A stretch of 14,066 nt of DNA from JBKJML01 sp046596415 (GTDB lineage Bacteria; Actinomycetota; Thermoleophilia; Gaiellales; Gaiellaceae), in assembly GCA_046596415.1 (NCBI GenBank), contig JBKJML010000103.1, positions 1 through 14,066 of the forward strand, read 5' to 3'. Shown piece by piece: positions 1 to 6,842 of this stretch. The position numbers and the translations under genes are program-made. The notes below the pieces were generated by a model that saw nothing but the letters and a program-made list of their open reading frames with translations, did not search any database and had not been told where the DNA came from. Numbering within the stretch: the stretch's first letter is position 1; each line of letters starts with the position of its first letter.

Positions 1-178
1 GTCCGCAGCTGTCGCAAGCGCGATCGCCGCCAACAGCCGGCTCGCGCGCGAGGACGGGATTCCCGGCACGCCCGCCTTTACGATCCGCCCGACCGGCGGC
101 ACCGCGACGAAGCTCGAGGTGAAAGCGCTCGACGTCACGTCGTTCGAGTCGGCGATCGACTCGGCGCTCGCCGGGTGA
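1..178 (+). CDS. DsbA-family thioredoxin-fold protein, C-terminal fragment
   Basis: Only the last 58 codons are present, read in the frame starting at base 2 and ending in TGA at 176-178; the 5' part lies outside the window. The fragment contains GIPGTPAFTI, the cis-proline loop of DsbA-like (thioredoxin_4 type) oxidoreductases, where a Gly-Thr-Pro segment sits beside the active-site CxxC in the fold. It then runs into a C-terminal helix typical of the family. The CxxC itself is not visible, so activity cannot be judged. The stop overlaps the GTG start of the VKOR-like gene (GTGA), so the two are probably translated together. In the known pathway, VKOR reoxidises a periplasmic or extracytoplasmic thioredoxin-like partner that makes disulfides in exported proteins. 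The family call is fairly secure; the exact role rests on the neighbour. Confidence 0.75.
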   Translation, partial: SAAVASAIAANSRLAREDGIPGTPAFTIRPTGGTATKLEVKALDVTSFESAIDSALAG

Positions 179-576
179 GGCTGCGCGGCGCTGCGGCCGG
201 GCTCGCGCTCGCCGGCGCCGGCATCGCCGCCTACCTGACCTGGGCGCATCTGGCCGATACGGCGCCGGTGTGCTCGACCGGCGGCTGCGAGACGGTGCAG
301 CACTCGCGCTACGCCGAGCTGGCAGGGATCCCGGTGGCGGCACTCGGCCTGTTCGCCTACGTCGTGATCCTGGGCCTCGTGCTGCGGGACACGCCGACAC
401 TCCGCGTCGTGGCGGCCGCACTGGCGGTAGTCGCACTTGCATTCAACCTCTACCTGCTCGCCCTCCAGCTCTTCGTGATCGAAGCGATCTGCACCTGGTG
501 CGTCGGCAACGAGGTGATCTCACTCGCGCTGGCCGCAGTCACCGCCGTCCGGGCGCGTCAGCTGCAGCCGGACTGA
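175..576 (+). CDS. VKOR-family thiol-disulfide oxidase (quinone-linked)
   Basis: A 133-residue integral membrane protein with about four hydrophobic segments, the size of a bacterial VKOR domain without a fused thioredoxin. It has the loop cysteine pair C33 and C38 (CSTGGC), the serine of the HS-x-Y segment near 44, and the C106-T-W-C109 active site that passes electrons to a quinone. Bacterial VKOR homologues replace DsbB and regenerate oxidised DsbA-like proteins. The gene just upstream is such a thioredoxin-fold protein, which supports this job. The start is GTG at 175, overlapping the upstream TGA (GTGA); no other good start lies nearby. Its stop at 574-576 is only 6 bp from the convergent cofE stop, so there is no room for a separate terminator. 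The call is firm because all four redox cysteines are present. Confidence 0.93.
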   Translation: MRLRGAAAGLALAGAGIAAYLTWAHLADTAPVCSTGGCETVQHSRYAELAGIPVAALGLFAYVVILGLVLRDTPTLRVVAAALAVVALAFNLYLLALQLFVIEAICTWCVGNEVISLALAAVTAVRARQLQPD

Positions 577-582
577 ACCAGC

Positions 583-1329
583 TCAACGAAAGAGGTCGCG
601 CTCGGCCGGCATCACGAGCTCGGCCGCGGTGCCTTCACCGGCGGCGTCGAGGCCACGCACGATCGCAGCCGGGACACCGTCGGTCTTTCCCATCACGAGC
701 TCGGCTGCGCCCGCGATCTCGTCGGCAACCGCAATCTGCGTCGCGTGCAGCTCGTAACCGGTCGCATCCCGGCGACCACGCAGGTCGAGCAGCGTCACGA
801 TCCCCGCCGCGCCGAGCGCGACGTCGGTCGTGCCCTGCCTCCAGGCGCGGCCGAACGAGTCGCTCACGATCACGCCGAGGCGAACGTCGGCCAGCGACTC
901 GAGGACGGCGCGCAACCGGGCCGCCGAGGCGTCGGGGTCGATGGGCAGGAGCACGAGCATCGCGGCTTCCGGCGCGTTCGACGCGTCGACCCCGGCCGAG
1001 GCACAGACGAAGCCGTGACGCGTCTCGGCGATCAGGAGCGGCGGCCGAGAGCGCACGACACGCACGGTCTCGCCGAGGATCACCTCGAGCTGGCGTGGGT
1101 CGCCATCCTCCCCCGCCAGCTCGACGGCTCGCACCGACGGCTCGATCCCCTCGAGCACGACGACTCGGCCCTCGACCTTGGAGACCGCCTTCTGCGCGAC
1201 CACGACGATATCGCCGTCAAGGAGGCCACCCGCCCGGTCCGCCGCGGCGACAAGCTCCGCCGCAAGATCGTCGCCCTCGCTCAGCGCAGGGAGACCGCGG
1301 AGCGGAATCACCTCGACGCGGTCGGTCAA
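583..1329 (-). CDS. cofE: Coenzyme F420-0:L-glutamate ligase, stand-alone CofE
   Basis: A 248-residue protein that adds L-glutamate residues to F420-0 with GTP in the last cytoplasmic steps of F420 synthesis. Family blocks in order are VVAQKAVSKVEG (43-54), HGFVCASAGVDASN (105-118), SDSFGRAWRQGTTDVALG (156-173) and ADEIAGAAELVMGK (202-215). The length matches archaeal CofE. In mycobacterial FbiB the same domain is fused to a C-terminal FMN nitroreductase-like domain, which is absent here. The start is TTG at 1329-1327, sharing TTGA with the npdG stop; no strong Shine-Dalgarno is visible, so translation probably depends on coupling to npdG. It is the last gene of the cofC-cofD-npdG-cofE block and converges on the VKOR gene. 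Function is very likely; the TTG start is less certain, and GTG at codon 7 is an alternative. Confidence 0.93.
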   Translation of the reverse strand: MTDRVEVIPLRGLPALSEGDDLAAELVAAADRAGGLLDGDIVVVAQKAVSKVEGRVVVLEGIEPSVRAVELAGEDGDPRQLEVILGETVRVVRSRPPLLIAETRHGFVCASAGVDASNAPEAAMLVLLPIDPDASAARLRAVLESLADVRLGVIVSDSFGRAWRQGTTDVALGAAGIVTLLDLRGRRDATGYELHATQIAVADEIAGAAELVMGKTDGVPAAIVRGLDAAGEGTAAELVMPAERDLFR

Positions 1330-1943
1330 TGCAGACCGGTGACGCGGAGGCCGGCGTGCGCCTTGTAGCGCTTGTTCACGTTCACGATCACGGCGGTCAT
1401 CCCCTCGAGCGCCCGGGCGCTCGCGAGCGGCCCGGCATCGACGGCGCGACCCGTGACGAGCTTCGCAGCGAGCTCGAGCGCCAGGGCTTTCGCGTCGACG
1501 TCGTCGCCGCAGAGAAGGGCGTCCTCGTCGAGCGCCTGCTCGGCGAGGCTCGCTGCGGCGAGCGAGTGGAGGCCCGCGACGACGGGTGCGTCGAGCTCGT
1601 CCTGGATCCGCTGTGCGATCGAGGTTCCCGCCGCCGTCGGCTTGACGCCCCCCGGCCCGAACGAGAGCTCGGCGGCCACCGAGAGGACGGGCGTCGAGCC
1701 GATCGCAGCCCGAAGCTCGCGGGCCGTCTCGACGGCGGCATCCGCCTTCACGGCCAGCACGACGAGGTCGACCGTCCGCACCGCCTCCTCGTTCGTCGCG
1801 CCCTCAGCGCCCAGGGGCGCCGCAGCCTCGCGCGCCCGCTGCGCGTCGCGTGAGCCGACCACGACCTCGACCCCGGCTTCGACGAGCCGCCGGGCAACCG
1901 CCTGACCGAAGCTGCCGGTGCCGCCGACGACAGCGACCCTCAT
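1326..1943 (-). CDS. npdG: F420H2:NADP+ oxidoreductase (NpdG/Fno family)
   Basis: A 205-residue cytoplasmic Rossmann-fold enzyme that moves hydride between F420H2 and NADP+. The N-terminus VVGGTGSFGQAVARRL (5-20) is the dinucleotide-binding loop, and GSRD (30-33) is suited to the 2'-phosphate of NADP. The C-terminal half carries the family blocks LLCGDD (143-148), RAVDAGPLASAR (166-177) and NKRYKAHAGL (190-199). The usual FNTV-like segment reads LHSLAAASL (125-133). The ATG at 1943 overlaps the cofD stop (ATGA) and has a good GGAGG at 1955-1951 with 7 nt spacing, which fixes the start. Its place inside the F420 biosynthesis operon suggests that cofactor supply and its link to the NADP pool are made together. 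Direction of the reaction cannot be told from sequence. Confidence 0.92.
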   Translation of the reverse strand: MRVAVVGGTGSFGQAVARRLVEAGVEVVVGSRDAQRAREAAAPLGAEGATNEEAVRTVDLVVLAVKADAAVETARELRAAIGSTPVLSVAAELSFGPGGVKPTAAGTSIAQRIQDELDAPVVAGLHSLAAASLAEQALDEDALLCGDDVDAKALALELAAKLVTGRAVDAGPLASARALEGMTAVIVNVNKRYKAHAGLRVTGLH

Positions 1944-2851
1944 GCCACCGCCTCCAGCACGACGAGGCCGAGCCGTCGCGAGGCTTCGAGGTCGGTCATC
2001 AGCGTCTGGGTTACGACGGTCCGCACGGCGGCGGTGCCGCCCGCGTCGGCCTCGTCGATCACGAGCACGTCGATCAGGCCCTCGTAACAGGAGGCCACGT
2101 GCGCAGGAGTCGTGCCGCCCGCCATACGGGCGAGCATACGGCCTGCCGGCCCCTTGACCGCCCGGCCGCCGACCAGCGGGCTGACGGCCACGGCGGGCAC
2201 CCGCCGGGCGGCGAGCGCCTCACGGATCGCGTCGACGGCGAGGATCGGGGCGATCGAGACGTAGGGGTTGCTCGGCGCCAGCACGATCGCGTCGGCGGCC
2301 GCGAGCGCCTCGATCACCCCCGGCGCAGGACGTGCCTCGGCCGCGCCCTCGTACCGAAGCCCGTCCACCTCGTCACGGTGACCGCGCGCGACGAACCAGT
2401 CCTGGAACGCGAAGCTGCCGGCCGGCGTCTCGATCCAGGTGCGGAGCCGGTCGTCGGTCGCAGGCAGCAGTGCCGTCTCGAGGCCGAGCGCGAGCGCGAC
2501 GCGCGCCATCACGGCGGAGAGCGGGTCGCCCGCGAGCAACGCCTGCGTCCGCACGAGGTGCAGCCCGAGGTCGCGGTCGCCGAGCCGGAACCAGCTCTCG
2601 CCGCCGAGCGCGGCGACCGTCTCGAGCGCGTTCCAGCTCTCGGCTGCCCGGCCCCAGCCGCGTTCCTCGTCATGCAGACCGGCCAGCGCGTAGAGGACGC
2701 TGTCCAGGTCGGGCGAGACGTGGAGCCCGAGCACCTCGAGGTCGTCGCCAACGTTCCCGACGACGGTGACCGAACTGGCGCCAACAGCCGCAACGAGCCC
2801 CCGCGCGAAGCGCGCGCCGCCAACGCCACCGGAGAGCAGGGCAACGCGCAT
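1940..2851 (-). CDS. cofD: 2-phospho-L-lactate (or PEP) transferase CofD/FbiA
   Basis: A 303-residue protein that transfers the activated C3 unit from its GDP adduct to the deazaflavin Fo, giving F420-0 or dehydro-F420-0. Family features are LLSGGVGGARFARGL at the N-terminus (5-19), GNVGDDLEVLGLHVSPDLDS (32-51), WFRLGDRDLGLHLVRT (87-102), APSNPYVSIAPIL (192-204) and SPLVGGRAVKGPAGRML (224-240). The open frame runs 102 codons further upstream, but that part is arginine-rich noise overlapping cofC. ATG at 2851 gives the family's usual N-terminus and length and shares one base with the cofC stop (TGATG). No clear Shine-Dalgarno is present, so coupling to cofC is likely. Whether it uses phospholactate- or phosphoenolpyruvate-derived donor cannot be decided from this protein alone. 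Confidence 0.93.
   Translation of the reverse strand: MRVALLSGGVGGARFARGLVAAVGASSVTVVGNVGDDLEVLGLHVSPDLDSVLYALAGLHDEERGWGRAAESWNALETVAALGGESWFRLGDRDLGLHLVRTQALLAGDPLSAVMARVALALGLETALLPATDDRLRTWIETPAGSFAFQDWFVARGHRDEVDGLRYEGAAEARPAPGVIEALAAADAIVLAPSNPYVSIAPILAVDAIREALAARRVPAVAVSPLVGGRAVKGPAGRMLARMAGGTTPAHVASCYEGLIDVLVIDEADAGGTAAVRTVVTQTLMTDLEASRRLGLVVLEAVA
1951..1955 (-). promoter_or_regulatory. Ribosome binding site of npdG
   Basis: GGAGG on the minus strand, 7 nt before ATG 1943, inside the end of cofD. It fixes the npdG start. Confidence 0.65.
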
Positions 2852-3444
2852 CAGCCGTCGATCTCGGCCAGTGCTGCCTGGGTGTGCGGCCCGGCCCGGA
2901 GCGCTATGCGGTGCAGATCGTCGAGGGTGTCGACGTCGTCGACGAGGTTCGGGATCGCAAGTGACGCGAACTCGACGCCGCTCGCCCTGGCCCGGTCGCG
3001 GAAGCGCGCCGCGCTCCCGGCACCGTAGAGCTGCGCGAAGAACGAGCGGTCGGGAAGGCCGAGTGCGTTCGTCGTCCCGTCCGCTGCCTCGACGAGCGCG
3101 ATCGCCCCGACCTCGGCCGCGCCGACGAGCGAGCGAAGGTCGCGGGGGACGACGCACGGGACGTCGGCGTTGACGACGAGCAGCGGCCCGGACGGCATCG
3201 ATTCGAGCGCCGCCGCGACCGCGCCGCCCTGGCCGCCTCCGCGGTCGGCGACGACGGCGACCCCGAGCTCCGACGCGAGTACGGCGACAGCCGGATCGGA
3301 GGTCACGAGCGAGGTCGGCCCGATCGCCGCGCAGGCGGCGAGCACGTCCGCGAGCATCGCGACGGCGAGCCGCGAGCGGAGCGTCTCCGACTCGATGCGG
3401 CTTTTCCCGTTAGGACCGCGAAAGGGCACGACGATCTGCGTCAT
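2851..3444 (-). CDS. cofC: 2-phospholactate/PEP guanylyltransferase CofC/FbiD
   Basis: A 197-residue MobA-like nucleotidyltransferase that couples a three-carbon phospho-acid to GTP, making the donor used by CofD. Recognisable parts are VPFRGPNGKSRI (6-17) at the nucleotide loop, LAVAMLADVL (26-35), VVNADVP (90-96) with the metal-binding aspartate D94, DGTTNALGL (122-130), and DVDTLDDL (170-177) near the end. The glycine-rich loop and the YGAGSAARF segment (140-148, where family members usually have SF-x-x-H) differ from better-known members. The gene opens the F420 block. ATG at 3444 lies 8 nt after a TAGTCT hexamer, suggesting a short-leader mRNA, and no Shine-Dalgarno is seen. Position and motifs make the call solid; the C3 substrate is open. 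Confidence 0.9.
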   Translation of the reverse strand: MTQIVVPFRGPNGKSRIESETLRSRLAVAMLADVLAACAAIGPTSLVTSDPAVAVLASELGVAVVADRGGGQGGAVAAALESMPSGPLLVVNADVPCVVPRDLRSLVGAAEVGAIALVEAADGTTNALGLPDRSFFAQLYGAGSAARFRDRARASGVEFASLAIPNLVDDVDTLDDLHRIALRAGPHTQAALAEIDG

Positions 3445-3452
3445 TCAGAGAA

Positions 3453-3458
3453 AGACTA
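3453..3458 (-). promoter_or_regulatory. Candidate -10 element of the F420 operon
   Basis: TAGTCT lies 8 nt before the cofC ATG on the minus strand. It is identical to the hexamer upstream of hemE. Its first three bases are the TAG stop of the small upstream gene. A transcript starting 6-7 nt downstream would carry a leader of one or two bases. No -35 match is evident. Confidence 0.4.
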
Positions 3459-3734
3459 GGCGGCGGCGCTACCGGGGCCTGAGCTCGACCACTCGCGCAC
3501 GTCGAACCAGTGGCTTGCGCGAAGCGCCTCGGCGACCTCGGGATCGGTGTGCTCGGTGTTGAACACGTGGTGATCGAGGTCGCAGCAGATCTCGACCTCC
3601 ATCAACGACTCGTGCGACAGGGCCGCGAGCAGCTCGCCGGGGAGCTTCGCCTCAGAGACGGAGTAATGCTTGAACTGGAGATCCGGCGCGACCTCCATCA
3701 GGTCGGGCCAGTCGGGGCAGGTGCGGACGATCAT
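3456..3734 (-). CDS. Small His/Cys-rich conserved-looking protein of unknown function
   Basis: I do not recognise this 92-residue protein. It is acidic, has no signal peptide or membrane segment, and is rich in possible metal or heme ligands: C6, H23, H41, C50, C51, H55, H56, H62 and H75. The densest stretch is EICCDLDHHVFN (48-59). The start is ATG at 3734, inside the stop of the ABC ATPase gene (ATGA), with a strong AAGGGAG at 3746-3740 only 5 nt before it. The frame stays open 40 codons further upstream, but that extension overlaps the ATPase gene and lacks these signals. Its TAG stop (3458-3456) forms the first half of the candidate -10 hexamer of cofC. It is the last gene of the hemE-hemH-wzt run. 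A metal- or heme-related role is a guess from composition and neighbours. Confidence 0.72.
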   Translation of the reverse strand: MIVRTCPDWPDLMEVAPDLQFKHYSVSEAKLPGELLAALSHESLMEVEICCDLDHHVFNTEHTDPEVAEALRASHWFDVREWSSSGPGSAAA

Positions 3735-4954
3735 CGCGGCTCCCTTTCCGCCGCGGGACCGGATTCCTCCATCGACCAGTGACCGTCGAGCCGCAGCAAC
3801 CCTCGTTCTTCCCCTGCCGGGTAGACGAGGAACGTGAGCGCGTCGTCGAGCCAATGCAGCACCCGCTCACCCGTCGCGTCGGCCAGGCCGAGTCGCAGCT
3901 GGAAGCGCCCTTCGGCGAGCGGCAGGCGCTCGATGTCGTAGCGGAGCGAGCGAGTGCCAACTCCGGAGCCGAAGCCGAGCGCACCCGTGTCGACGCTGTC
4001 GGCGGCAACGAGCAGGCCTGCCTCGTCTCGGAGCTCGAGCTGAAGGCGCGGTGTCGGCAACTCCCGCTCGGCGACCACGTCGAGACGGAGGGAGAACAGT
4101 TCACCGGCGAGGAACTGCTCCCGCTTCTCCCCCTCCGCGCCCACGGCCCTTGCGTTCTCGATCCGGGCCTCCCCCGTCCCCCACTCGCGGAGGCCCGCGT
4201 CGCGCTCGGCCGGGTCGGCGTCGGCTGCGAGCTGACTGCGGTAGCGGACGATCGCCTCCTGGACCGGGCCGTCGAACTCCAGGCGCCCCTCGCGCAGGAG
4301 CACGGCGCGGTCGCAGAGCCGTTCGACCTGGGTCGCGTCATGGGAGACGAACACGATCGTGCCGCCGCGCTGCTTGAACTCGAACACCTTGCGGAAACAC
4401 TTGCGCTGAAAGGCCTCGTCGCCGACGGCGAAGACCTCGTCGAGTAGCAGGATCTCGGCGTCGAGATGGGCGGCGATCGAGAAGCCGAGCCGCATGTACA
4501 TGCCCGACGAGTAGGTACGGACGGGCCGGTCGATCGCCTCCTCGAGCTCGGCGAAGGAAACGATCTCGTCGAAGCGCTCCCGGATCGTGGCGCGGGAGAG
4601 GCCGTGGATCGATCCGTTCAGAAAGACGTTCTCGCGGCCCGAGAAGTCCGGGTGGAAACCCGCACCGAGCTCGAGCAGCGAGCCGATATGGCCGCCGGCG
4701 GCCACGGTACCGCTCGTCGGCTTGATGATCCCGGCGACGAGCCGGAGCAGCGTCGACTTGCCGGAGCCGTTGCGCCCGACGAGCCCGACGGCCTCGCCGG
4801 GCTCGACCTGAACGTCGATGTCGCGAAGCGCCCAGACGTCGGTCGGCTGCGTGCGGCCGCGGAGCACGAACAGCTCCTTGAGCGTCCGCGCCTCGCGTGC
4901 ATGCACGCGAAAGCGCCGCGAGGCGCTGTCGACCCTGATCGCGCCCGGCCTCAT
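3731..4954 (-). CDS. wzt: Wzt-like polysaccharide ABC exporter ATPase with C-terminal glycan-binding domain
   Basis: A 407-residue protein. Residues 1-240 form the ATPase: Walker A GRNGSGKST (60-68), the subfamily block ELGAGFHPDFSGRENV (95-110), ABC signature YSSGMYMRLGFSIA (148-161), Walker B ILLLDEVFAVGDEAF (168-182) and switch histidine H205. Residues about 255-395 match the beta-rich Wzt C-terminal domain, which binds the end of the exported chain in O-antigen systems. The family energises transport of undecaprenyl-linked polysaccharide or teichoic acid with a two-subunit ABC-2 permease. The likely permease is encoded at 7677-8477, not next door. ATG at 4954 overlaps the hemH stop (ATGA). 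GGAGG lies just one base before the ATG, closer than usual, and a TACCGT hexamer sits at 4967-4962, so a weak internal promoter is possible. The family call is very firm; the glycan carried is unknown. Confidence 0.93.
   Translation of the reverse strand: MRPGAIRVDSASRRFRVHAREARTLKELFVLRGRTQPTDVWALRDIDVQVEPGEAVGLVGRNGSGKSTLLRLVAGIIKPTSGTVAAGGHIGSLLELGAGFHPDFSGRENVFLNGSIHGLSRATIRERFDEIVSFAELEEAIDRPVRTYSSGMYMRLGFSIAAHLDAEILLLDEVFAVGDEAFQRKCFRKVFEFKQRGGTIVFVSHDATQVERLCDRAVLLREGRLEFDGPVQEAIVRYRSQLAADADPAERDAGLREWGTGEARIENARAVGAEGEKREQFLAGELFSLRLDVVAERELPTPRLQLELRDEAGLLVAADSVDTGALGFGSGVGTRSLRYDIERLPLAEGRFQLRLGLADATGERVLHWLDDALTFLVYPAGEERGLLRLDGHWSMEESGPAAEREPR
3740..3746 (-). promoter_or_regulatory. 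Ribosome binding site of the small His/Cys-rich gene
   Basis: AAGGGAG on the minus strand, 5 nt before ATG 3734. It decides for this start over the open frame further upstream and shows that the small frame is probably translated. Confidence 0.65.
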
Positions 4955-5835
4955 GCCTCCGACGGTACCGCGAGCGCCCGCCGGACGAGGCCCGCCAGAG
5001 TGGAGATGAAGGCGGGATCGTCGTTCGGCATCTCGATCCGCGCCAGGGACAGGTCGAGCTCACTGGCCTTGTCGACCGCCTCGACGTCGAGGTCCCAGCG
5101 GATTTCGAGGTGATCGGCCACGAAGCCGACCGGGCAGATGAGCACCGACTCGACGCCCCGCTCCTTCAACGCGCCGAGATGATCGAGGATGTCGGGGCCC
5201 AGCCAGGGCTCGCCGGTCTGAGACTCACTCTGGAAGGAGAACGACCACTCCTCACCGAGCCCCGCCGCCTCGGCCACGAGCGTCGAGGTCTCGAGGAGCT
5301 GGTCGCGGTAGGGATCTCCTTCGGCGAGGATCCGGGCCGGCAGCGAGTGGGCGGTGAAGACAACGTGGGCATCGGTGCTGCGCACTCGCCCGGCGAGCAG
5401 GGCGACGAAGCCGGGCTCGTCGTGCCAGCTCTCGACGAAGGCGAGCTCGGCGCGGCCGGCGAGCGCGTCCTCGAGCTGCTGGCGGTAGCCGGCGATCGAG
5501 AGGCGCGAATAGTGCGGCGCGAGCACGAGGCCGACGATCGTGTCGGCGCCGGTCGCAAGCGCGGCGTCGACCGCGACGGGAATGCGCGGATCCCAGTGCT
5601 TCATGCCGGTGAAGACGGGCACCCCGACCTCTTCCTCGAGCCGGGCGCGGGTCGACTCGGTGACCGCGTTCAGGGGCGAGCCTTCCTCGATCCCGAGCCG
5701 GCGGTAGCGCTGGACGAGCTCCTCGAGGAGCTCGGGACGGATCGGCCGGCCGCCGCGAATGTCGGCGTAGTAGGCGGGTACGTCGGCGAGGCGTTCCGGC
5801 GAGCCGTACGCCATCAGGACGACCGCCGCCCTCAC
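4951..5835 (-). CDS. hemH: Ferrochelatase, probably coproporphyrin type (CpfC)
   Basis: A 294-residue enzyme that inserts Fe2+ into a porphyrin. It begins VVLMAYGSPE (5-14), the MAYG form seen in B. subtilis HemH/CpfC. TAHSLPARI (161-169) carries the catalytic histidine H163, and GFVADHLEIRWD (237-248) carries the catalytic glutamate E244; LAPHYS (105-110) and FQSESQTGEPWLGPD (201-215) are further family blocks. In Firmicutes and actinobacteria these enzymes act on coproporphyrin III, with ChdC finishing heme b; I infer the same here. No C-terminal cysteine cluster for a [2Fe-2S] centre is seen. The start is GTG at 5835, within the hemE stop (GTGA). The longer upstream reading is antisense-like arginine-rich noise inside hemE. 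It sits between hemE and the ABC ATPase, overlapping both. Confidence 0.93.
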   Translation of the reverse strand: MRAAVVLMAYGSPERLADVPAYYADIRGGRPIRPELLEELVQRYRRLGIEEGSPLNAVTESTRARLEEEVGVPVFTGMKHWDPRIPVAVDAALATGADTIVGLVLAPHYSRLSIAGYRQQLEDALAGRAELAFVESWHDEPGFVALLAGRVRSTDAHVVFTAHSLPARILAEGDPYRDQLLETSTLVAEAAGLGEEWSFSFQSESQTGEPWLGPDILDHLGALKERGVESVLICPVGFVADHLEIRWDLDVEAVDKASELDLSLARIEMPNDDPAFISTLAGLVRRALAVPSEA

Positions 5836-6842
5836 GCGGGCGCCGCCTGGACGAGCTGCGTCAGCCGCGTGACGACGTCGGGTTCGGTCTGCGGGAGCAC
5901 GCCGTGGCCGAGGTTGAAGATGTGGCCGTGCCGGCCGCGGGCCAGCTCGAGGATCCGGTTCGCCTCGTCCTCGACCCGCTCCCACGGGCCGAGCAGGAGC
6001 ACCGGATCGAGGTTCCCCTGCACGCCGCGCTCGTCGCCCACAGCGTCCCAGCCGCGGTCGAGCGGAATCCGCCAATCGAGGCCGATCACGTCGCCGCCGG
6101 CAGCCGCCATCGCCGGCAGGAGGGTGGCCGTGCCGGTGCCGAAATGGATCGTGGGGACCGCGACCGCCGCGAGGATCCGAGCCGAGTACGGGGCGACGAA
6201 CTCGACATAGTCTGCGGGCGAGAGCGCCCCGACCCACGAGTCGAAGAGCTGGATCACATCGGCACCGGCCGCGACCTTGGCCCGGACGTAGGCAGCGAAC
6301 GTGTCCGCAAGCTTCTCCATCAGCGCGTGCCAGACGGTGGGCTCCGTATACATGAGCGACTTGACGATCGTGAAGTCGCGGCTCGGCCGGCCCTCGACGA
6401 GGTAGCCGGCGACGGTGAACGGGCCACCGCAGAAGCCGATCACGGCCCGGTTGGCGTCGAGCTCGCCCCGCACGAGGCGAACCGCCTCGAGCACCGCCTC
6501 CGGCGGCTCGCCGACCGTCAGCCGGTTGACATCGGCCAGCGTGCGCACCGGCGCCTCGACGACCGGGCCGACGCCCTCGACGAGCTCGACGTCGATCCCC
6601 ATGCCGAGGACGGGGGTCATGATGTCGGCGAACATCACCGCAGCGTCGACACCATGCCGGCGGACCGGCTGAAGCGTCACCTCCGCGCAGAGCTCCGGCG
6701 TCCCGCCGACCTCGAAGAAGGAGTGGCGCGCTCGGATGGCGCGGTACTCAGGAAGCGAACGGCCCGCCTGGCGCATGAACCACACCGGCGTGCGCTCGAC
6801 GGGCTCACGCCGCGCTGCGCGGACGAGGAGCGGCTCGCTCAT
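5832..6842 (-). CDS. hemE: Uroporphyrinogen III decarboxylase
   Basis: A 336-residue cytoplasmic enzyme that removes four acetate carboxyls from uroporphyrinogen III to give coproporphyrinogen III. Both family signatures are present: WFMRQAGRSLPEYR (21-34), with the substrate-binding arginines, and GFCGGPFTVAGYLVEG (136-151). The catalytic aspartate is D73 in FADIMTP (71-77), and the C-terminal NLGHG block (310-314) has H313. Length is normal. ATG at 6842 follows a TAGTCT hexamer by 6 nt, so the mRNA is probably leaderless, and no Shine-Dalgarno is present. It is the first gene of the run hemE-hemH-wzt-unknown. The next steps, an oxidase (HemY/CgoX) and ChdC/HemQ, are not in the window. Confidence 0.95.
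   Translation of the reverse strand: MSEPLLVRAARREPVERTPVWFMRQAGRSLPEYRAIRARHSFFEVGGTPELCAEVTLQPVRRHGVDAAVMFADIMTPVLGMGIDVELVEGVGPVVEAPVRTLADVNRLTVGEPPEAVLEAVRLVRGELDANRAVIGFCGGPFTVAGYLVEGRPSRDFTIVKSLMYTEPTVWHALMEKLADTFAAYVRAKVAAGADVIQLFDSWVGALSPADYVEFVAPYSARILAAVAVPTIHFGTGTATLLPAMAAAGGDVIGLDWRIPLDRGWDAVGDERGVQGNLDPVLLLGPWERVEDEANRILELARGRHGHIFNLGHGVLPQTEPDVVTRLTQLVQAAPA

Noticed and set aside
1850..3028. Long plus-strand open frame of 392 codons opposite cofD and cofC
   Set aside because: Arg/His/Gly-rich composition with no family motif; it lies antisense to two well-supported genes and is a typical high-G+C shadow frame.
2852..3157. 102-codon N-terminal extension of cofD
   Set aside because: Arginine-rich, overlaps cofC, and precedes the normal CofD N-terminus with its SGGVGGAR block.
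5836..6237. N-terminal extension of hemH
   Set aside because: Overlaps hemE in another frame and has no ferrochelatase sequence; GTG at 5835 gives the normal family start.
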